Shown here: piece by piece, positions 1 to 11,397 of the stretch | Position numbering within the stretch: position 1 is the stretch's first letter | How the letters are laid out: each line of letters starts with the position of its first letter | DNA from: Inia geoffrensis | Lineage: Eukaryota > Chordata > Mammalia > Artiodactyla > Iniidae | Assembly: GCA_036417435.1 (NCBI GenBank) | Contig: CM070918.1 | Coordinates: 32,247,523 to 32,311,522, forward strand | Length of the DNA: 64,000 nt | Reading direction: 5' to 3' | Position numbers and translations under genes: made by a program | Notes under the pieces: generated by a model | Databases searched by the model: none | Told to the model about the DNA's origin: nothing | Seen by the model: only the letters and a program-made list of their open reading frames with translations

Positions 1-269
1 GATTTAGGAATATTACCTGTTATAGCAGCTGTCATTATCTCAGTGAATATCACTTTCGAACAGCTTAATGATTTCCTTTCGGGAAATTACTTCTTCCATT
101 GTGTGTCAATGGATGGCACGGCAAATCGGGTGCCCTTTCCCCACTACGGAAAGTCTGAAGAGACTACCTTTTCTCTCTCCTCCTCGGTACAGCCAGGGAA
201 CAGAGACGTGGCTTAAGCTCAGGTAGTCAGATGTCCTGTCCTTGGAGAGGGTGAAATAAAGGGAGAGGT

Positions 270-505
270 ACTTTCATGGTTGGAGGTGGTTGCAGCACTC
301 CGGCCACACTCTTCTGTTACAAGAGACTTACTGTAAGTCCTATTTTCCAGCCCTTCAGAGTGGCCCTGGCTCCTGCCCATTCTCATTCAAACTCAAGGCT
401 CTCAACAATTCTGCGAGCTCCTGATATCCTGCCAATAAATTTCCTCTTCTTCAGTTAGTTGGAGTCAGCTTCTGTTGCCTACAATGAAGGAACCCTAACT
501 AAAAC
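270..505 (+). repeat. Possible LTR-like retroposon end, family unresolved
   Basis: The segment contains an AATAAA-type signal ('ccaataaatttcc') followed by 'ggagtcagcttctgttgcc' and ends near 'ccctaactaaaacc'. This layout resembles the polyadenylation-signal end of old mammalian LTR-type repeats. I recognise the pattern but not the exact family. The 60-residue open frame in it (276-458) is not credible as a gene. Confidence 0.35.
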
Positions 506-576
506 CATCCTCTCAAAAGACGAAACTTTGGAAATAACATTTAAAAGAGCCCATGTTCCAGTAAACACTTTGAAGT

Positions 577-830
577 GTAGATTTGGTAGGAGTTTGGGAT
601 TAACATATACACACTACTGTATATAAAATAGCAAATCAACAAGGACCTACTCAATATTCTGTAGTAACCTATGTGGGAAAAGAATCTGAAAAAGAATGGA
701 CATATTATATATATAACTGAACCGCTTTGCTGTACACCTGAGACTAACGCAACATTGTAAATCAACTATACTCCAATATAAAGTCAGAGGGACCACTCCA
801 ATATAAAATAAAAATTAAATTAAAAAGTAA
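577..830 (+). mobile_element. LINE-1 3' end (cetartiodactyl type), 5'-truncated
   Basis: The order of motifs is that of the L1 3' UTR used by cetartiodactyl L1s: 'gagtttgggattaacatata', 'caacaaggacctactca', 'ctgtacacctgagactaac', 'caacattgtaaatcaacta' and an A-rich end. The element is truncated to about 250 bases. Its 3' end is unusual: 'ctccaatataaa' occurs twice (770-781 and 795-806) around an inserted 'gtcagagggacca'. I see no clean target duplication. Confidence 0.85.
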
Positions 831-1764
831 CACCAAAAGCAAATATAGGTCTCTTAAAATATAAATATGCTCTACTTAGATGCCTCCTTAAGTTTTGCCA
901 GGGTCGGGGGTGGGGAATGTAGGAAAGAATTAAGTGTGGTTTTCCATATACTGCAATAAATATGAAGACAGTGTAGTCAAGTCAGAGGGACCACGATTGA
1001 TTTATTACATTATAGTTCCTTAACAGTGTTTCATTGCCTTCTTAAAAACCATCCAGTCATTAAAAAAAAAATCTTTGTGAATACAGTTTCCAATATCATT
1101 ATAAGGGATTCTTGACAGCTCTTCATTTTTAATGGCACTGTTATAAACAAGCCCCATAATGGTTCTGTTTAGTGGGAGATTGGCTTGGGGCCAATGACTA
1201 AAGGAGTCTGGGCTTACGTGGTGGCCCTGCGCAAAGACTAATCTGAAGTTAATTTGTGCAGAGTAATTGAAGAACTTTGGTTTTGCAGTGTGATGCTGAC
1301 AGTACTTCTTCGAAGGGGCTAGGCTACAAACCAGGGCTGTAAAATGTGTTTTCTCTTTTAAATCTGAAAGATGAGGAAAAACTACTGAAGTGTCAGATTG
1401 TCCTTAAACATCCAACAGGAGGACATCGTACTTATATATGCAATTCAAATTGGAAGGGAAAGCTTGTGCCTCAGGCCAACTGAAAGGAAAATGCTGGTTT
1501 TCTAATTTGTAGCAAATGGAGATGAGCTCTCATCTGGCTTGGCCAGGGTCTCCAAGAGACCTGGCAGCAGGGAAAAGATTCCAGGATGGGAGTAGGGCTG
1601 CATTGGGGTCAGCACTGCACCCCTCTATTCTGCCTATCACCCACCCACCATAGAGAAAATACAGGAAATCCAATCTGCTCCACCCCTGCACCCAGGGTAT
1701 GGAAAATGCCCATTGTGCTCTAGAAATAAATGCATAATGCAAGTGCCTATACCTCAATCCAATT
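831..1764. other. Unassigned sequence
   Basis: I see no gene or recognisable repeat here. It holds a second copy (979-994) of a 16-base word also found at 781-796, and a short A-run near 1062. Confidence 0.5.
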
Positions 1765-1925
1765 CCATAAACATTTACTGAGCGCTTACTTGGTCCCCGG
1801 TACCATGCCAGACATTCCTGGGATATAGAGATGAATAAGGTATAACATCTGCCTGAATAGTAGGGACACAGGGAAATAGGAACAAGGCAGATAGTAGAAG
1901 CGCTGGAAGGGCTCAAGGAGACATC
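1765..1925 (-). repeat. L2 LINE fragment
   Basis: Read on the plus strand, 'cataaacatttactgagcgc' followed by a degenerate 'catgccagacattcctggg' and 'gagatgaataagg' is the reverse complement of the L2 3' end, which normally reads towards '...caataaatgtttgttga'. The copy is old and diverged. Confidence 0.7.
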
Positions 1926-2084
1926 GACTATTTATGCCCACCTAGCGTCCCCTCTTTTGGGGACAAGCACCTTAATTTAAGCAAGTTGTCCCTGCCTCAG
2001 TCATCCGACTTGGTTTCCTGCCTCCACTGATGTACACCTTGATGGACCCGACCAGAATATTCCACTTTCCTGGCCCTAGAGGTC

Positions 2085-2350
2085 AGCGCAGTCATGGACA
2101 TTTGACCCAAGCCAGGCCAACGAAACTCAACTCTGGAACTTTGGCTGGAAGGGTTGAGAAAGAGGTGCTGAGTTTTCACTAGGGCTGCTTGGCCAATGGG
2201 TGCAAGTCCAGAGCTGCCCCTGAGAATAAAGACAGAGGAGCGGAGAGTTGAGAGATGGACAGACAGTCACCTGAATTCAACGTGGTTGAATATCTGCACC
2301 CATGTAGGCCTGAAGCCTTTTCACCCTGGGCATTTCAGGAAAGTGAATCA
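2085..2350 (+). repeat. Old interspersed repeat, same layout as the unresolved family
   Basis: The text 'gacatttgacccaagccagg', then a purine-rich 'agagttgagagatggaca' and 'gtaggcctgaagcc', matches the sense order of an old repeat whose antisense copies appear near 3.5, 5.1, 19.3, 40.8 and 54 kb. I cannot name the family. Confidence 0.35.
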
Positions 2351-2609
2351 CTTGCAACTGTTAAGGGTCCCGTTTGCTACTAGTACAATCTGGAAAGGAT
2401 TAAGTCAGACCTCAAGGAATCAGGGATGGCTACAGGGCCGGTGGCATATGAACTGGTTGAAAGGCAATCTGTGACACTTCACGTGCCTTTCACGCCCTCA
2501 ATTCCATCCTGAGCCACATGGTCACAGCAGTTCCTTGGAAGTACTTTGCCTTGGTTTGCGTCTCGTGACCCTGAGTGCTGGTCACTTGTCCCATTTATGC
2601 TTAGGCCCC

Positions 2610-3110
2610 CTGTCCTGCCCTCTTCTGTATCCCAGGGGACTGACCCCTGCATATTATGGCACTCATGCTTCCGTAGCGACAGGATTCTGGTAAGAATCTC
2701 ACGAGAAGCCCCAACAGGAGATTGGATGATGGGAGCAGGGAAGAAGCTAAAATATTTATGCCGCCCCCCACTTTGGACTCTGTCTTTAGCCGTAGCTAAA
2801 GTTCCCTCTGCCACTAGACATCTCCACCATGGCTCCAGCTCCTGCCAGGTGGCCCTGGCTCCTGGGCACAAGTAACACCTCCTACCCTCTGGGTCCCTCC
2901 AGTCCTATGAGCAGAAGTGACTTCCTGCCATTGCTAACTCTGGGTGGCTGTACCATTCCTTATCAGCCCTTTGAGCTCTTCCACCATTTTTCTAATCGGT
3001 TCTCTACTTACTTGCCCTCTATTGAATTATCTGGCATGGATTCTGTTCCCAGTATCTATTGCTGTGTAACAAACCACCTCTAAACTTACTGGCTTTAAAC
3101 AACATCAGTC
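2610..3110 (+). repeat. Probable old LTR or retroposon remnant
   Basis: The segment runs from 'ctcctgccaggtggccctgg' through 'gggtccctccagtcctatg' and 'ctgggtggctgtacc' to 'tctattgctgtgtaacaaac'. These phrases recur in old mammalian interspersed repeats, but I cannot give a safe name and two different repeats may abut near 3050. Frames at 2546-2875 (+) and 2479-2871 (-) overlap it and have no protein features. Confidence 0.35.
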
Positions 3111-3499
3111 TTTTTAATATCTCTCACGGCTTCTGTGGGTCTGAGTGAGGGCAATGGAAAAGTAAGATCACCTGCCATAAAAGAAGGCAACCTAAAACTA
3201 GATGCAAGATAATATTATTAAATTCTACCAAGATAACGTTGATTGCTGAAGGCTCTTAGCTTAAGTCCTATCCTCTCTTTGTTGAAATAGGAAATTAACA
3301 AGTCTTAGGCGTTAAAGACAAGCACAGAACTGAGATAACCAAAAGGGCTGAAAGGGAATTTCCTCCTCATGATGGAAATCGATGGTGATGTTTTAAAAGT
3401 CTGTAACAGTGCACCACGGAAAATCATCTCTCCTGCCATATAAATAGCAGCTTGTGCACCACGGAGGTAGACATCCCAGATTTGGGGGAGCCGTTTGGG
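3111..3499. other. Unassigned sequence
   Basis: Nothing recognisable. The phrase 'gtgcaccacgga' occurs twice (near 3409 and 3454), a short dispersed duplication. Confidence 0.45.
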
Positions 3500-4010
3500 T
3501 CAGGACAAGGTTTCTGGCAGAGAACGGAAGCCCACTTAAGCTAGCTGGAATGACAAGGACTTTATTTTAAGAAAGCAGAGACAAAGCCTCCACCACACCC
3601 TTCTCCAGAAGGCTGCTCTGCTCTGCCTGCAAGTAGCCCATCCCAATTACCTTGAACTCTTACCCCTCGCATCTAAATGCCCTACTAGGTCCAATGATAT
3701 CTACTAGAGATCCATTAATTTAATTCTAAAAGTGGGGAAAGAAAATCCTATTGGCACATCTTGGGTGAGGAATCCAGCTGACTCAGCCAGCCATAACCAG
3801 GTGGGGTGTGGACTTTTGTGTGCAGGCACCACGAAGACACTGAGCCCAAGCCTTGGAGGGAGTTTGCTAGTGGCCTAGAAGCCACTGGGGAACCTAGGCA
3901 ATTATCTCTGTCCAGCGGACTCGGCAAAGCCACCGGAAAGGTGGGGAGAGCCTGAGGTAATGGAGTTGCTATGGGCCTGTGACTTACTCCCTGAAGCTTC
4001 AGGCCCCTGC
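3500..4010 (-). repeat. Probable antisense copy of the unresolved old repeat
   Basis: It opens with 'tggcagagaacggaagccca', 'cttaagctagctggaatgac' and 'aaggactttatttt', the antisense start seen again near 19.3 kb. Its right part is too diverged to follow with confidence. Confidence 0.35.
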
Positions 4011-4794
4011 CTAGAGGCCACTTGTGTCTTCTAATCAGTTGTTGATGGAGCTATGGTTTTGTATAAGGTTGCTCACTTCTTGGTAAACATACCAACAGGA
4101 ATACAAACGCTGCTCTCTGCAACTGCTCAAAAATTATTTTTAAGTGAATCTTTTGCTCATTTTTTTTTTTTCTGTTCTTATATCCCCACATTCTTAAATT
4201 CCCAGAAGCAAAAAGTAATAATGACTTACACTGTGTCCTGTTTTGACTTGTCAAATTGTTCAGTTTTAGGCTCACAGCCTGGGATGCTGCGGGGAAGTAA
4301 TTAGAGTGATTTTGGCTAACCTTCCTGCTCTCTGTAATTAATGATAACAAAGATGTTTAAATAACTAAGACAACAATCCCTTTCTCCTAACCCCGCAAAT
4401 TCCTGTTTATGTTTTCCTAACAGTTACACCATTTTGTCCTTTTCAAAATGGTGGTAACATATTGTTATATCTTTATCCCTCCCCCCATGATTAGGTGGGA
4501 CATTATTCCCCAGCCTGCAACCCTAGTATCAGCCCATTCAAAACCTAGATCAGAGACCACAAAGGGGTTTTATTTTACACGCCAACTCTGATCAGTCTTG
4601 GAGGCTGCATGGAGAGTTGTGTTGAAAAAGGATTGTAGAGTCATATCTGGGTTGAGCCAGAAAGAATGCTAGGATCAATTGGTGATGTCTGCCACAGGCA
4701 GAGAAAGAGAGTATTGACATCGCTCGTGCATGTTTGCCATCTCAGACCAAGACAGGTCAGCATAGGTCCAGATACAACTCCTGGGAGTATACAA
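4011..4794. other. Unassigned sequence
   Basis: AT-rich, with a T-run at 4160-4171. No gene or named repeat recognised. Confidence 0.5.
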
Positions 4795-4960
4795 ACAACA
4801 TTTAATTTTAAAGATCTCATTGGGTCCTCATAACACCTGGATGAAGTAGGCAGGGCTGAAATTATTATGACCATTTGATAGATGGGGGAGAATGAGGGGG
4901 AAACGAAAAGCCGTGGAACCAGAATTCCTGTGCATCTGACTCCTCCTAAGAAGGAAGACC
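4795..4960 (-). repeat. MIR SINE, reverse orientation
   Basis: The order 'tgggtcctcataacacctgg', 'gaagtaggcagggc', 'attattatgaccatttgata' is the reverse complement of the MIR core, whose common form is 'ctcataacaaccctatgagg...cattttacagatgagg'. It is strongly diverged. Confidence 0.6.
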
Positions 4961-5079
4961 ACAGAGGTGTGGGGAAAGGCCCAACACTGAGTATGCCATG
5001 ATATCTTGTCATTCTTTTCTGTTCCATGGTGATCTTGTGAATTAATTAATCATTTAAATATCCCCTCCCATTGCAGATG

Positions 5080-5285
5080 GATTTTTGCCCTATGGTGGAG
5101 ATCATGGCTGAATCCTCACACCATCACCCAGAGAGGGAAGTCAGCTCTTTCCTCCCAGCTGAGTTGGAAAACTCCCAGGGAAGGACTCTAATTAGCCCAG
5201 CCCAGGTCAGGTGCCCACCTCTTAGGTCACTCACTGTGACCAGGATGGTGATGGATGGTTTAACTATGCCCCACTCTCTTTGAGG
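5080..5285 (-). repeat. Antisense copy of the unresolved old repeat
   Basis: The run 'gagggaagtcagctctttcc', 'ctctaattagcccagccc', 'aggtcaggtgcccacc' and 'tcactgtgaccaggatggtg' matches, in order, the middle of the copies at 40.8 and 54 kb. Those share a 'contents of a pack of short runs, then catgcccac' layout. Confidence 0.4.
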
Positions 5286-8089
5286 GCTCTGTCATCAAAA
5301 GAGAGAGTGACCTCTCCAAGGATTGTTGTAAGCCAGGCAGCCACGACCAAATCTACCTATAACGGACCCTTTCCTCCAAAAACGCACATACTCATATACA
5401 TGCAGTTTTTCACATAAAATTTCAAAGAGTTTGTAGACCTTTCAGGCCCATTCCAGTCCCTTAATTTAACCCTGTTTACCAAAGAATTTGAATAGCTAGT
5501 GGAAGTGTTCCAAATGGCTGATAATCTGTGGGGCAGAATCCTCCCAGTAGCCCCTCAAATCCAGTCCAGCTCCATTCTCCTAATCTGCTCCCTTGTCAGT
5601 CTGCCCTGGATTTGCATGCCCCATCCTCTCTTCCTTACCCCTTCTTATCACTCAGTATTCCAACCCCACTGGGAAGATAGGAGGCCATTTCTGTGCAGGA
5701 ACACCTGGAAAAAACTACATGGTATTCATCAGCTTTGAACATCACCAGCGAGTGCAAACAATGACACTGAATTATGAATTGTAGAAGTATAGAGATAGAG
5801 TTTTATTTTCAGAAAAGAGGGTGGTGGGTTCTCTAAAGAAGAAAGTAAAGGAATATTTTGTCAACGTGTCATAAATGGTCATTTGAAAACTGTCGTAGAA
5901 GAAACTGGAAACCAGTACAATGTTCAGACTTCACTTGTTGGAGCTGGAAGCAATGTGCACACACATGCTATATTCTCTTTACATACATATTTACACACAA
6001 TATACATGAAGAATGACCTCCTTTCCCATTCCGCCTTTCCATTGCCTGCAATGGTAACATTTACTGGAGATTTTATTACAAAAGCCACAAAATGAAATTC
6101 TAATCAATAAGAGTTTGCAGGATGGTGGGAAAAAAAAAAAAAGGGAATTGAATACATTCATAGGTAAAAGATGTTATTATCTCAGTTCAGTAACTATGAA
6201 AGAGAAATAGATGAAAAAATCTGGGTTTTATATTAAAAACCAGCACAGCTGTAGAGTTACATAATAAAGTATTGCCTGTATCCATGGAAATGGAGAGTAA
6301 TTGATGCACCACAAGTTATTTTTATAAACCCAAACAAAAAAATTCAATCAGAAATGTCTTTCCCCGTTTTGGGGGCATTGTATATTTTGTATCTGTACAT
6401 AATGCACACATTTAGAGTGTGAATGCACTCATTATTGATCAGCCGTGTTGAATAGGACATGCTGCTTTCCCTGAATATTCAAGATTAGAATCCTGCGGCC
6501 TAGCTCCCACTCCTTCTTGAAAGACTTCCTCTGAATAAATCGTGCCGTGCTTTAAAATTCAGGCAGTTCCAACTCAGGGGAATAAAGGAGCCCATTCCTG
6601 GTGCTGAAGGGAGCAAGTTTGCAAGATGGGGTTCTGCAAAAGGCATACAGTTGACTCCCCGCAAAATACTTGCTGTTCCCTCCCCCTCTCTCCCAACACA
6701 TACACAAAGTGCTAAGCACAGAGCAGGTCCTCCAAAAAAGCCAGGATGCACAGCCCATTGCAATTTCCCCAGTTAAAATTCAGATTCCAGGGCTCCACCC
6801 CAAACCCATGTATTGGATTCTTCAGGGTAGAGACAGAAAAATCTGTAAAATCTATATACCTCCCCAAGGTAATTCTCGTCATTAGGCAAATTGGAGAAAC
6901 ATAAATGCAAGGCTGGTTTCATAGGTGTGTGACATGGACAGTCGAACAGGGCCCTGTGCTCAGTCACAATCACCCTTCCATCCAGTGACGTGTTAAACTT
7001 CAGTCCATGCCACTTAACACTCGTTTCCTCTGACTTCGTCATGAACTCCATTTTCCTGCGTGTTTCGTGACTCTTTTAAGTCATCCGCCATCTCATTGAG
7101 ATCCTAGGCTCCGCTAAAGTCTCTTTCCATGGTCTCAGCACACTCATGCCTGCAGTCACCAGATTCGAAATATAGAAATTCCCACACCCACCATGCAATT
7201 CCCGAATTATCCTGTTGCTCAGACTTTACTTCCAGAATATCTAGGCTCAGCTTCCCATCATCCCCACTGGACCTCCTCTTACATTGACTTTTCTTGATCC
7301 ACACCTTGCTTGACTGTAAACCTTGTCCCTTTTTCTGTCCTAGCTCTAGCTAAGTGGGTAACCCTGGCTCTGACCTATCACGTCCTATGGATATTAGTGC
7401 CGCACATCACAGCAACAAGACAGAATGGCCCTGCCCAAGTTCCCTGTATATTATACTTTCCTCCTCCTCCTATCAGAAGAACGATATCAGACAGCATGAA
7501 GTAGCTCTTAGTCACACTGAGTGCCACTTAGTCCCTGGCAAAGTGCCTTGTGCGCTGTAGGGTCCCAAAACGGGTATCAGAGTGTTAATTCTAAAGTGTT
7601 CAGTGTCAGAGTATTAAATTAAAGAAGGAAGGCAGTATGAAAAGAACGTATTACAAAATAAAGTTGGAAATGCTTTCTTTGTATAGACATAGCCTATATG
7701 ACTAGGGTCTATTTATGCGTGGAAAATTAGGATATGTTCTACCCTGGTCTCTTCATGCATATTATGAAATACCATTATTGAGGGAGAGACAGAGTCCAGA
7801 GTGAGCTCCAGTCAACAAAGGAAGAAATTCCAATTCGATCATAAAGCTTTAGTTTAGGATTTGTTGTTGTTATTTCCACAAAACAGAGGCTCCCAAATTC
7901 TAGATGAGCAAACATTTCCTGGAAAACCAGCACTCAACAAAACAAAACAAAACCCTGATTTGTTGTGTTGGTCAATTTCCATGGAGTAAATATTCTCACT
8001 ACAGCCAATTTCAATCTACCCTGGGTTTTACAATTGACTCGCAAAATTTCCAAAGCTTGCGTAAACCAGGACAAATCAGCTCCAGCACC
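5286..8089. other. Repeat-poor unassigned region
   Basis: About 2.8 kb with no gene or clearly named repeat. Short frames at 6500-6763 (-), 6773-7051 (-) and 7310-7504 (+) lack domains and splice context. The part around 6100-6500 is AT-rich and free of recognisable repeat, so it may include conserved non-coding sequence; only a cross-species alignment could show that. Confidence 0.5.
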
Positions 8090-8215
8090 CCTTTTTGCAA
8101 ACCACTGTGCCTTGTGCTGTGAAAGATACAAAGCCCCTCTCCCTGACCACAGTGAGCTGATAATCTAATGGAGACACAGACATTATTAACTTTGATCAAT
8201 TCAAAAGAAATATGC
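8090..8215 (-). repeat. L2 LINE fragment
   Basis: The order 'ctgtgccttgtgctgtgaaa', 'gatacaaagcccctctccct', 'gagctgataatctaatgg' is a diverged reverse copy of the L2 3' region ('gatacagca...ccctgccctcatggagctta'). Confidence 0.6.
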
Positions 8216-9239
8216 ATCAGCCTTGGTGTTTACTGTTATTTGGAGCCCATCAAAGTAAATACAATGAGCTTCCCATAAAGGTTTAATTCTCAGAGATTGC
8301 TAGGCTGCCAATTTGTAATAATGCAGCTATAATATCATCTACTCTAAATGTTCTACCTTACTACATTTTCAAGACTCACATTCTAATAGAGCTCTTGGTT
8401 ATTTTTTTTTTCAAGATGAAGGCATTTGTGCTAGACACAGCTAGTCTTTCAAGACATTTAAAGACCATTAGCAAAAAAAAAAATTTCCCCACTCCAACAG
8501 CAATTCTTTTAATGGAAGAAGATAAAATTCCTCTATTTGTTCTCAGATTTTGTATTATTTATGAACAAATCACAAATCACAGGGGTAGGGGGCAGCAAAT
8601 AGAGATGATAGTATGTTACAGAAACACACGCTGATGTATGTACAGCACGTACTGAAAATATTCCCCTATTCCCTAGTCGAATGTGTAAAATGACATCTCT
8701 GGTAATACAGTTCACTCAGTAGTGAAACTAGTAACCTTTAGAACCTGCAGAGATTTCTGTCTGCGGTAATAGATGAAGTCTTTAAGGTTCGGGTTTGTCT
8801 TGCAAGAAAATTTTAGGAGAAAACCAAGACTAAAAGTCAGGATGAAGAAAGGCTTCCTTTAATAAGTTTCCTTAAGAGGGAGCCATTCTCTGATGACACA
8901 TCCTATAAAGATTCAAAGGTCTAAACAATGAAAACGAGAGAATACCATATTCCGTGTAGCTCATTTTGAATATGGCCACTAAATTTTTTTCTTTCAAACT
9001 GTGCTCAGCTTTCTGGCTGTGGCCACCATATTCTCTCTCTCTGTCTCTGAGCTACCACATCTCTTTCGCACTGGGAATGGATTCTTCAGAGAGCCTCGAA
9101 TTCTGGGACCAAAAAGGTCATACGTTTACTGTTATGCAGCTTTCTTGCAGATGATGGTCTGCAAATCTTTTGCTACCCTTGTTCCCTCACCCTTCTATAA
9201 CTTCTCTCTCCATCTGAGAAATCTCTAAACACCCTATAG
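8216..9239. other. Unassigned sequence
   Basis: AT-rich with two short homopolymer runs (8402-8412 and 8474-8484). No gene or named repeat recognised. Confidence 0.5.
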
Positions 9240-9415
9240 TATGAGCCTGGGAAAGTAGACAAGTTCATGGGGCTCTGTTGCCAGACGTCTATGCGTGGAT
9301 TCAAGTCCCGTCTGCATCTTCCCTCCATCTACTGCATTCCACTTGGGTAAATTTCTCAGCCTTCTGAAGGCTTTTTCCCATCTCTAAGATGGGTCCATTG
9401 TAATTCTTAATAAAT
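9240..9415 (+). repeat. MIR SINE
   Basis: The forward MIR order is visible: 'ggattcaagtcccgtctgc', 'cttgggtaaatttctcagcc' and 'tttcccatctctaagatggg'. It ends in 'ttcttaataaatg'. Confidence 0.7.
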
Positions 9416-10052
9416 GTTGTTTTTAGTTATCCAGTTCAAATACATTCATGAAGCTTGGTACAATCTTCCCAGCCAGAGGGAATGTCTCCCTCCTAGTTTT
9501 CTGGTAGACTCCATTAGGTAAGTGTCTCATCGTCCTCATTAAATTGAGCCTACCTGAGGCAACCTCCATTCGTTATATTCATATTCATTCATCATGGTCA
9601 ACCATGATGCCCAACAATGCCTAGCAGAGTGCCTTGCATTCTGGAACCTCCTTAAGGAGTGGTAGCTCGTCTGTCTTTCTCACCGCTCTGTGCTTCAGCA
9701 TAGAGCTAACAGAGCTACACATGCAAAACGTATTCGTGAGATGAAGAATAAGCATGTTAAGTAATAGCTTAATTAATACAGTTTGTAAGAAATGATGCAT
9801 AAATCAATGGTGGCCAATTGCAAGTTCTTAAATGTCCTTGTTCACCATTGTACGCCTGGTGTTTAGTATGATCATTCTCAGTAAATGATTAGCGAGTGAA
9901 TTAATCAATGGATCAATCGATTGATCCAGTGACCTAGTGTCTTCTATTGCTCCATGGAAGGCAAAAAATACTACTGGAAAGTCTGAGGAATATTTTGCTG
10001 TTAGAACCAATGAAACATGGATCACACAGAAACAGATGAGTTTTCCCTAAAT
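9416..10052. other. Unassigned sequence with two short palindromes
   Basis: No gene or named repeat. It contains a 9-base inverted repeat at 9590-9609 and a perfect 20-base palindrome at 9909-9928. Confidence 0.5.
9909..9928. other. Perfect 20-bp palindrome
   Basis: The sequence tggatcaatcgattgatcca equals its own reverse complement. It holds ATCAAT on both strands, a word resembling ONECUT/CUX and PBX-type sites. That function is inference; the symmetry is seen directly. Confidence 0.6.
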
Positions 10053-10263
10053 CAGTGATTCCCAACTAGGGCGATTTTGCTCTCCTAGGGGATATTTGAC
10101 AAGGTCTAGAAATATTTCTGGTTATCACACTGGGATATTGCTCCTGGCGTCTGTGGGTAGAGTTTAAGGATGCTGCTAAACATCCTACAATGCATAGGGC
10201 AGTTGCCACAATGGGGAATTATTTTGCTTCAAATGTCAATAATGCAGCATTTGAGAAACTCTG
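10053..10263 (+). mobile_element. MER20-like hAT DNA transposon (non-autonomous)
   Basis: The element runs from 'cagtgattcccaactagggc' to 'gagaaactctg', which are imperfect inverted ends. In between are 'gattttgctctcctagggga', 'gctgctaaacatcctacaat' and 'caaatgtcaataatgc', as in MER20. Its length of about 210 bases fits the family. I found no convincing 8-base target duplication, as expected for an old copy. Confidence 0.85.
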
Positions 10264-10364
10264 CTGTCAGTGATCAGCTATGGAGATTTTTTTTTCATAG
10301 CAACACACTGAAATGTGAATCAAAATTATCGAGACTTTATCATGCCTGCCTCATTCACAGAGTC

Positions 10365-10540
10365 ATAGAAAGTCAGGGATGAAGGGAACACTAGAGATGA
10401 TCAAGTCCAAACTCTTCATTTTACCATGGGGACCCTGCAAGTCCTGAAAGGGAAGAGAACGCTCCAAGCCGCACAGTTGGTAAGTGGCCAACCCAGGACA
10501 AGAAGCCAGGATTCCACTGCCCAGGTCATTCTCAAGACCT
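10365..10540 (-). repeat. Possible MIR-class fragment, reverse
   Basis: The phrases 'tcttcattttaccatgggga', 'cacagttggtaagtggcc' and 'agccaggattccactgccc' resemble the reverse MIR core, but the 'ctgaggc' part is degraded. Confidence 0.4.
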
Positions 10541-11397
10541 TTCCCCCTCCCTTTCCCATGTGTCAGCAACTGAGCCTCCGTTTAACTCTCCCCGACAGGT
10601 TCAGCCCCAGCCCAGATGCTGCAGCCCGTTTTACCCCTAGAATAGAGCACTGTGTCCCCAACTCCCATCATTCACATCCTACACTGATGACTTCTGCCGT
10701 ATCCATGTACCACTGGTACTATTATTTATATAATAATTTCATTTAAATGGACACTGACTTTTTTCTTTAAAAGAAGTTTAATAAGGAAATCTTTCATCAG
10801 CACTAGAAGTAAAAGCTGGTATCATTTGCCATAATTAAAGGGACCCGAAATCGACACAATACAAACAAAAATGTTGTTCAGTATCCGCTAGGCGGATACT
10901 GTTGCATCTGTAAGTCTCTGAGCCTGAGACCCTTTGTTATAAAGAGAGATTCGGAAGTGTAGGAGGTGTTCAGGTTAGGGTTATGCTGGCAGCAAACTGA
11001 GACTTTCTCCTTAATGTAATGAGACATTGGAAAAGAATTGAAAAGGGAATGAATTTCTCAGCATTTCTTCAATATAATTGATTACTGTGACCATTCACCC
11101 CTTGAGATCATCTTGTTTTCCCTCAGCGATATATTTATTTTTGGAAATATCGGATTCGAAGAATGAGTGACCAAAATCACTTCTGCCCTCTTTGATACAA
11201 GTTTCTTCTTTTGTCTCCCAGACGGAAAGATTGCGGGCATCCTGAGTTTTTCTGTGCTCACATGCCAAGTGCAATGAGCTAGGAAGATGAGAGTGACTGG
11301 ATGAGGAATCATTTACTGCACTGCCAACTTTCACAGGATACATTTTAGGTGGTAGAAGCGCGTATAGGAGAATTCTAAAATAATCCCCAGTGACCTT
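10541..11397. other. Unassigned, repeat-free region
   Basis: No gene or repeat recognised. It contains a perfect hairpin at 10879-10901 and several CpG dinucleotides around it. Overlapping minus-strand frames at 11082-11400 show no domain. Confidence 0.5.
10879..10901. other. Perfect 10-bp inverted repeat with 3-base loop
   Basis: Arms cagtatccgc (10879-10888) and gcggatactg (10892-10901) are exact reverse complements around TAG. It could be a hairpin or a dimer binding site. Nothing else in the region explains it. Confidence 0.7.
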
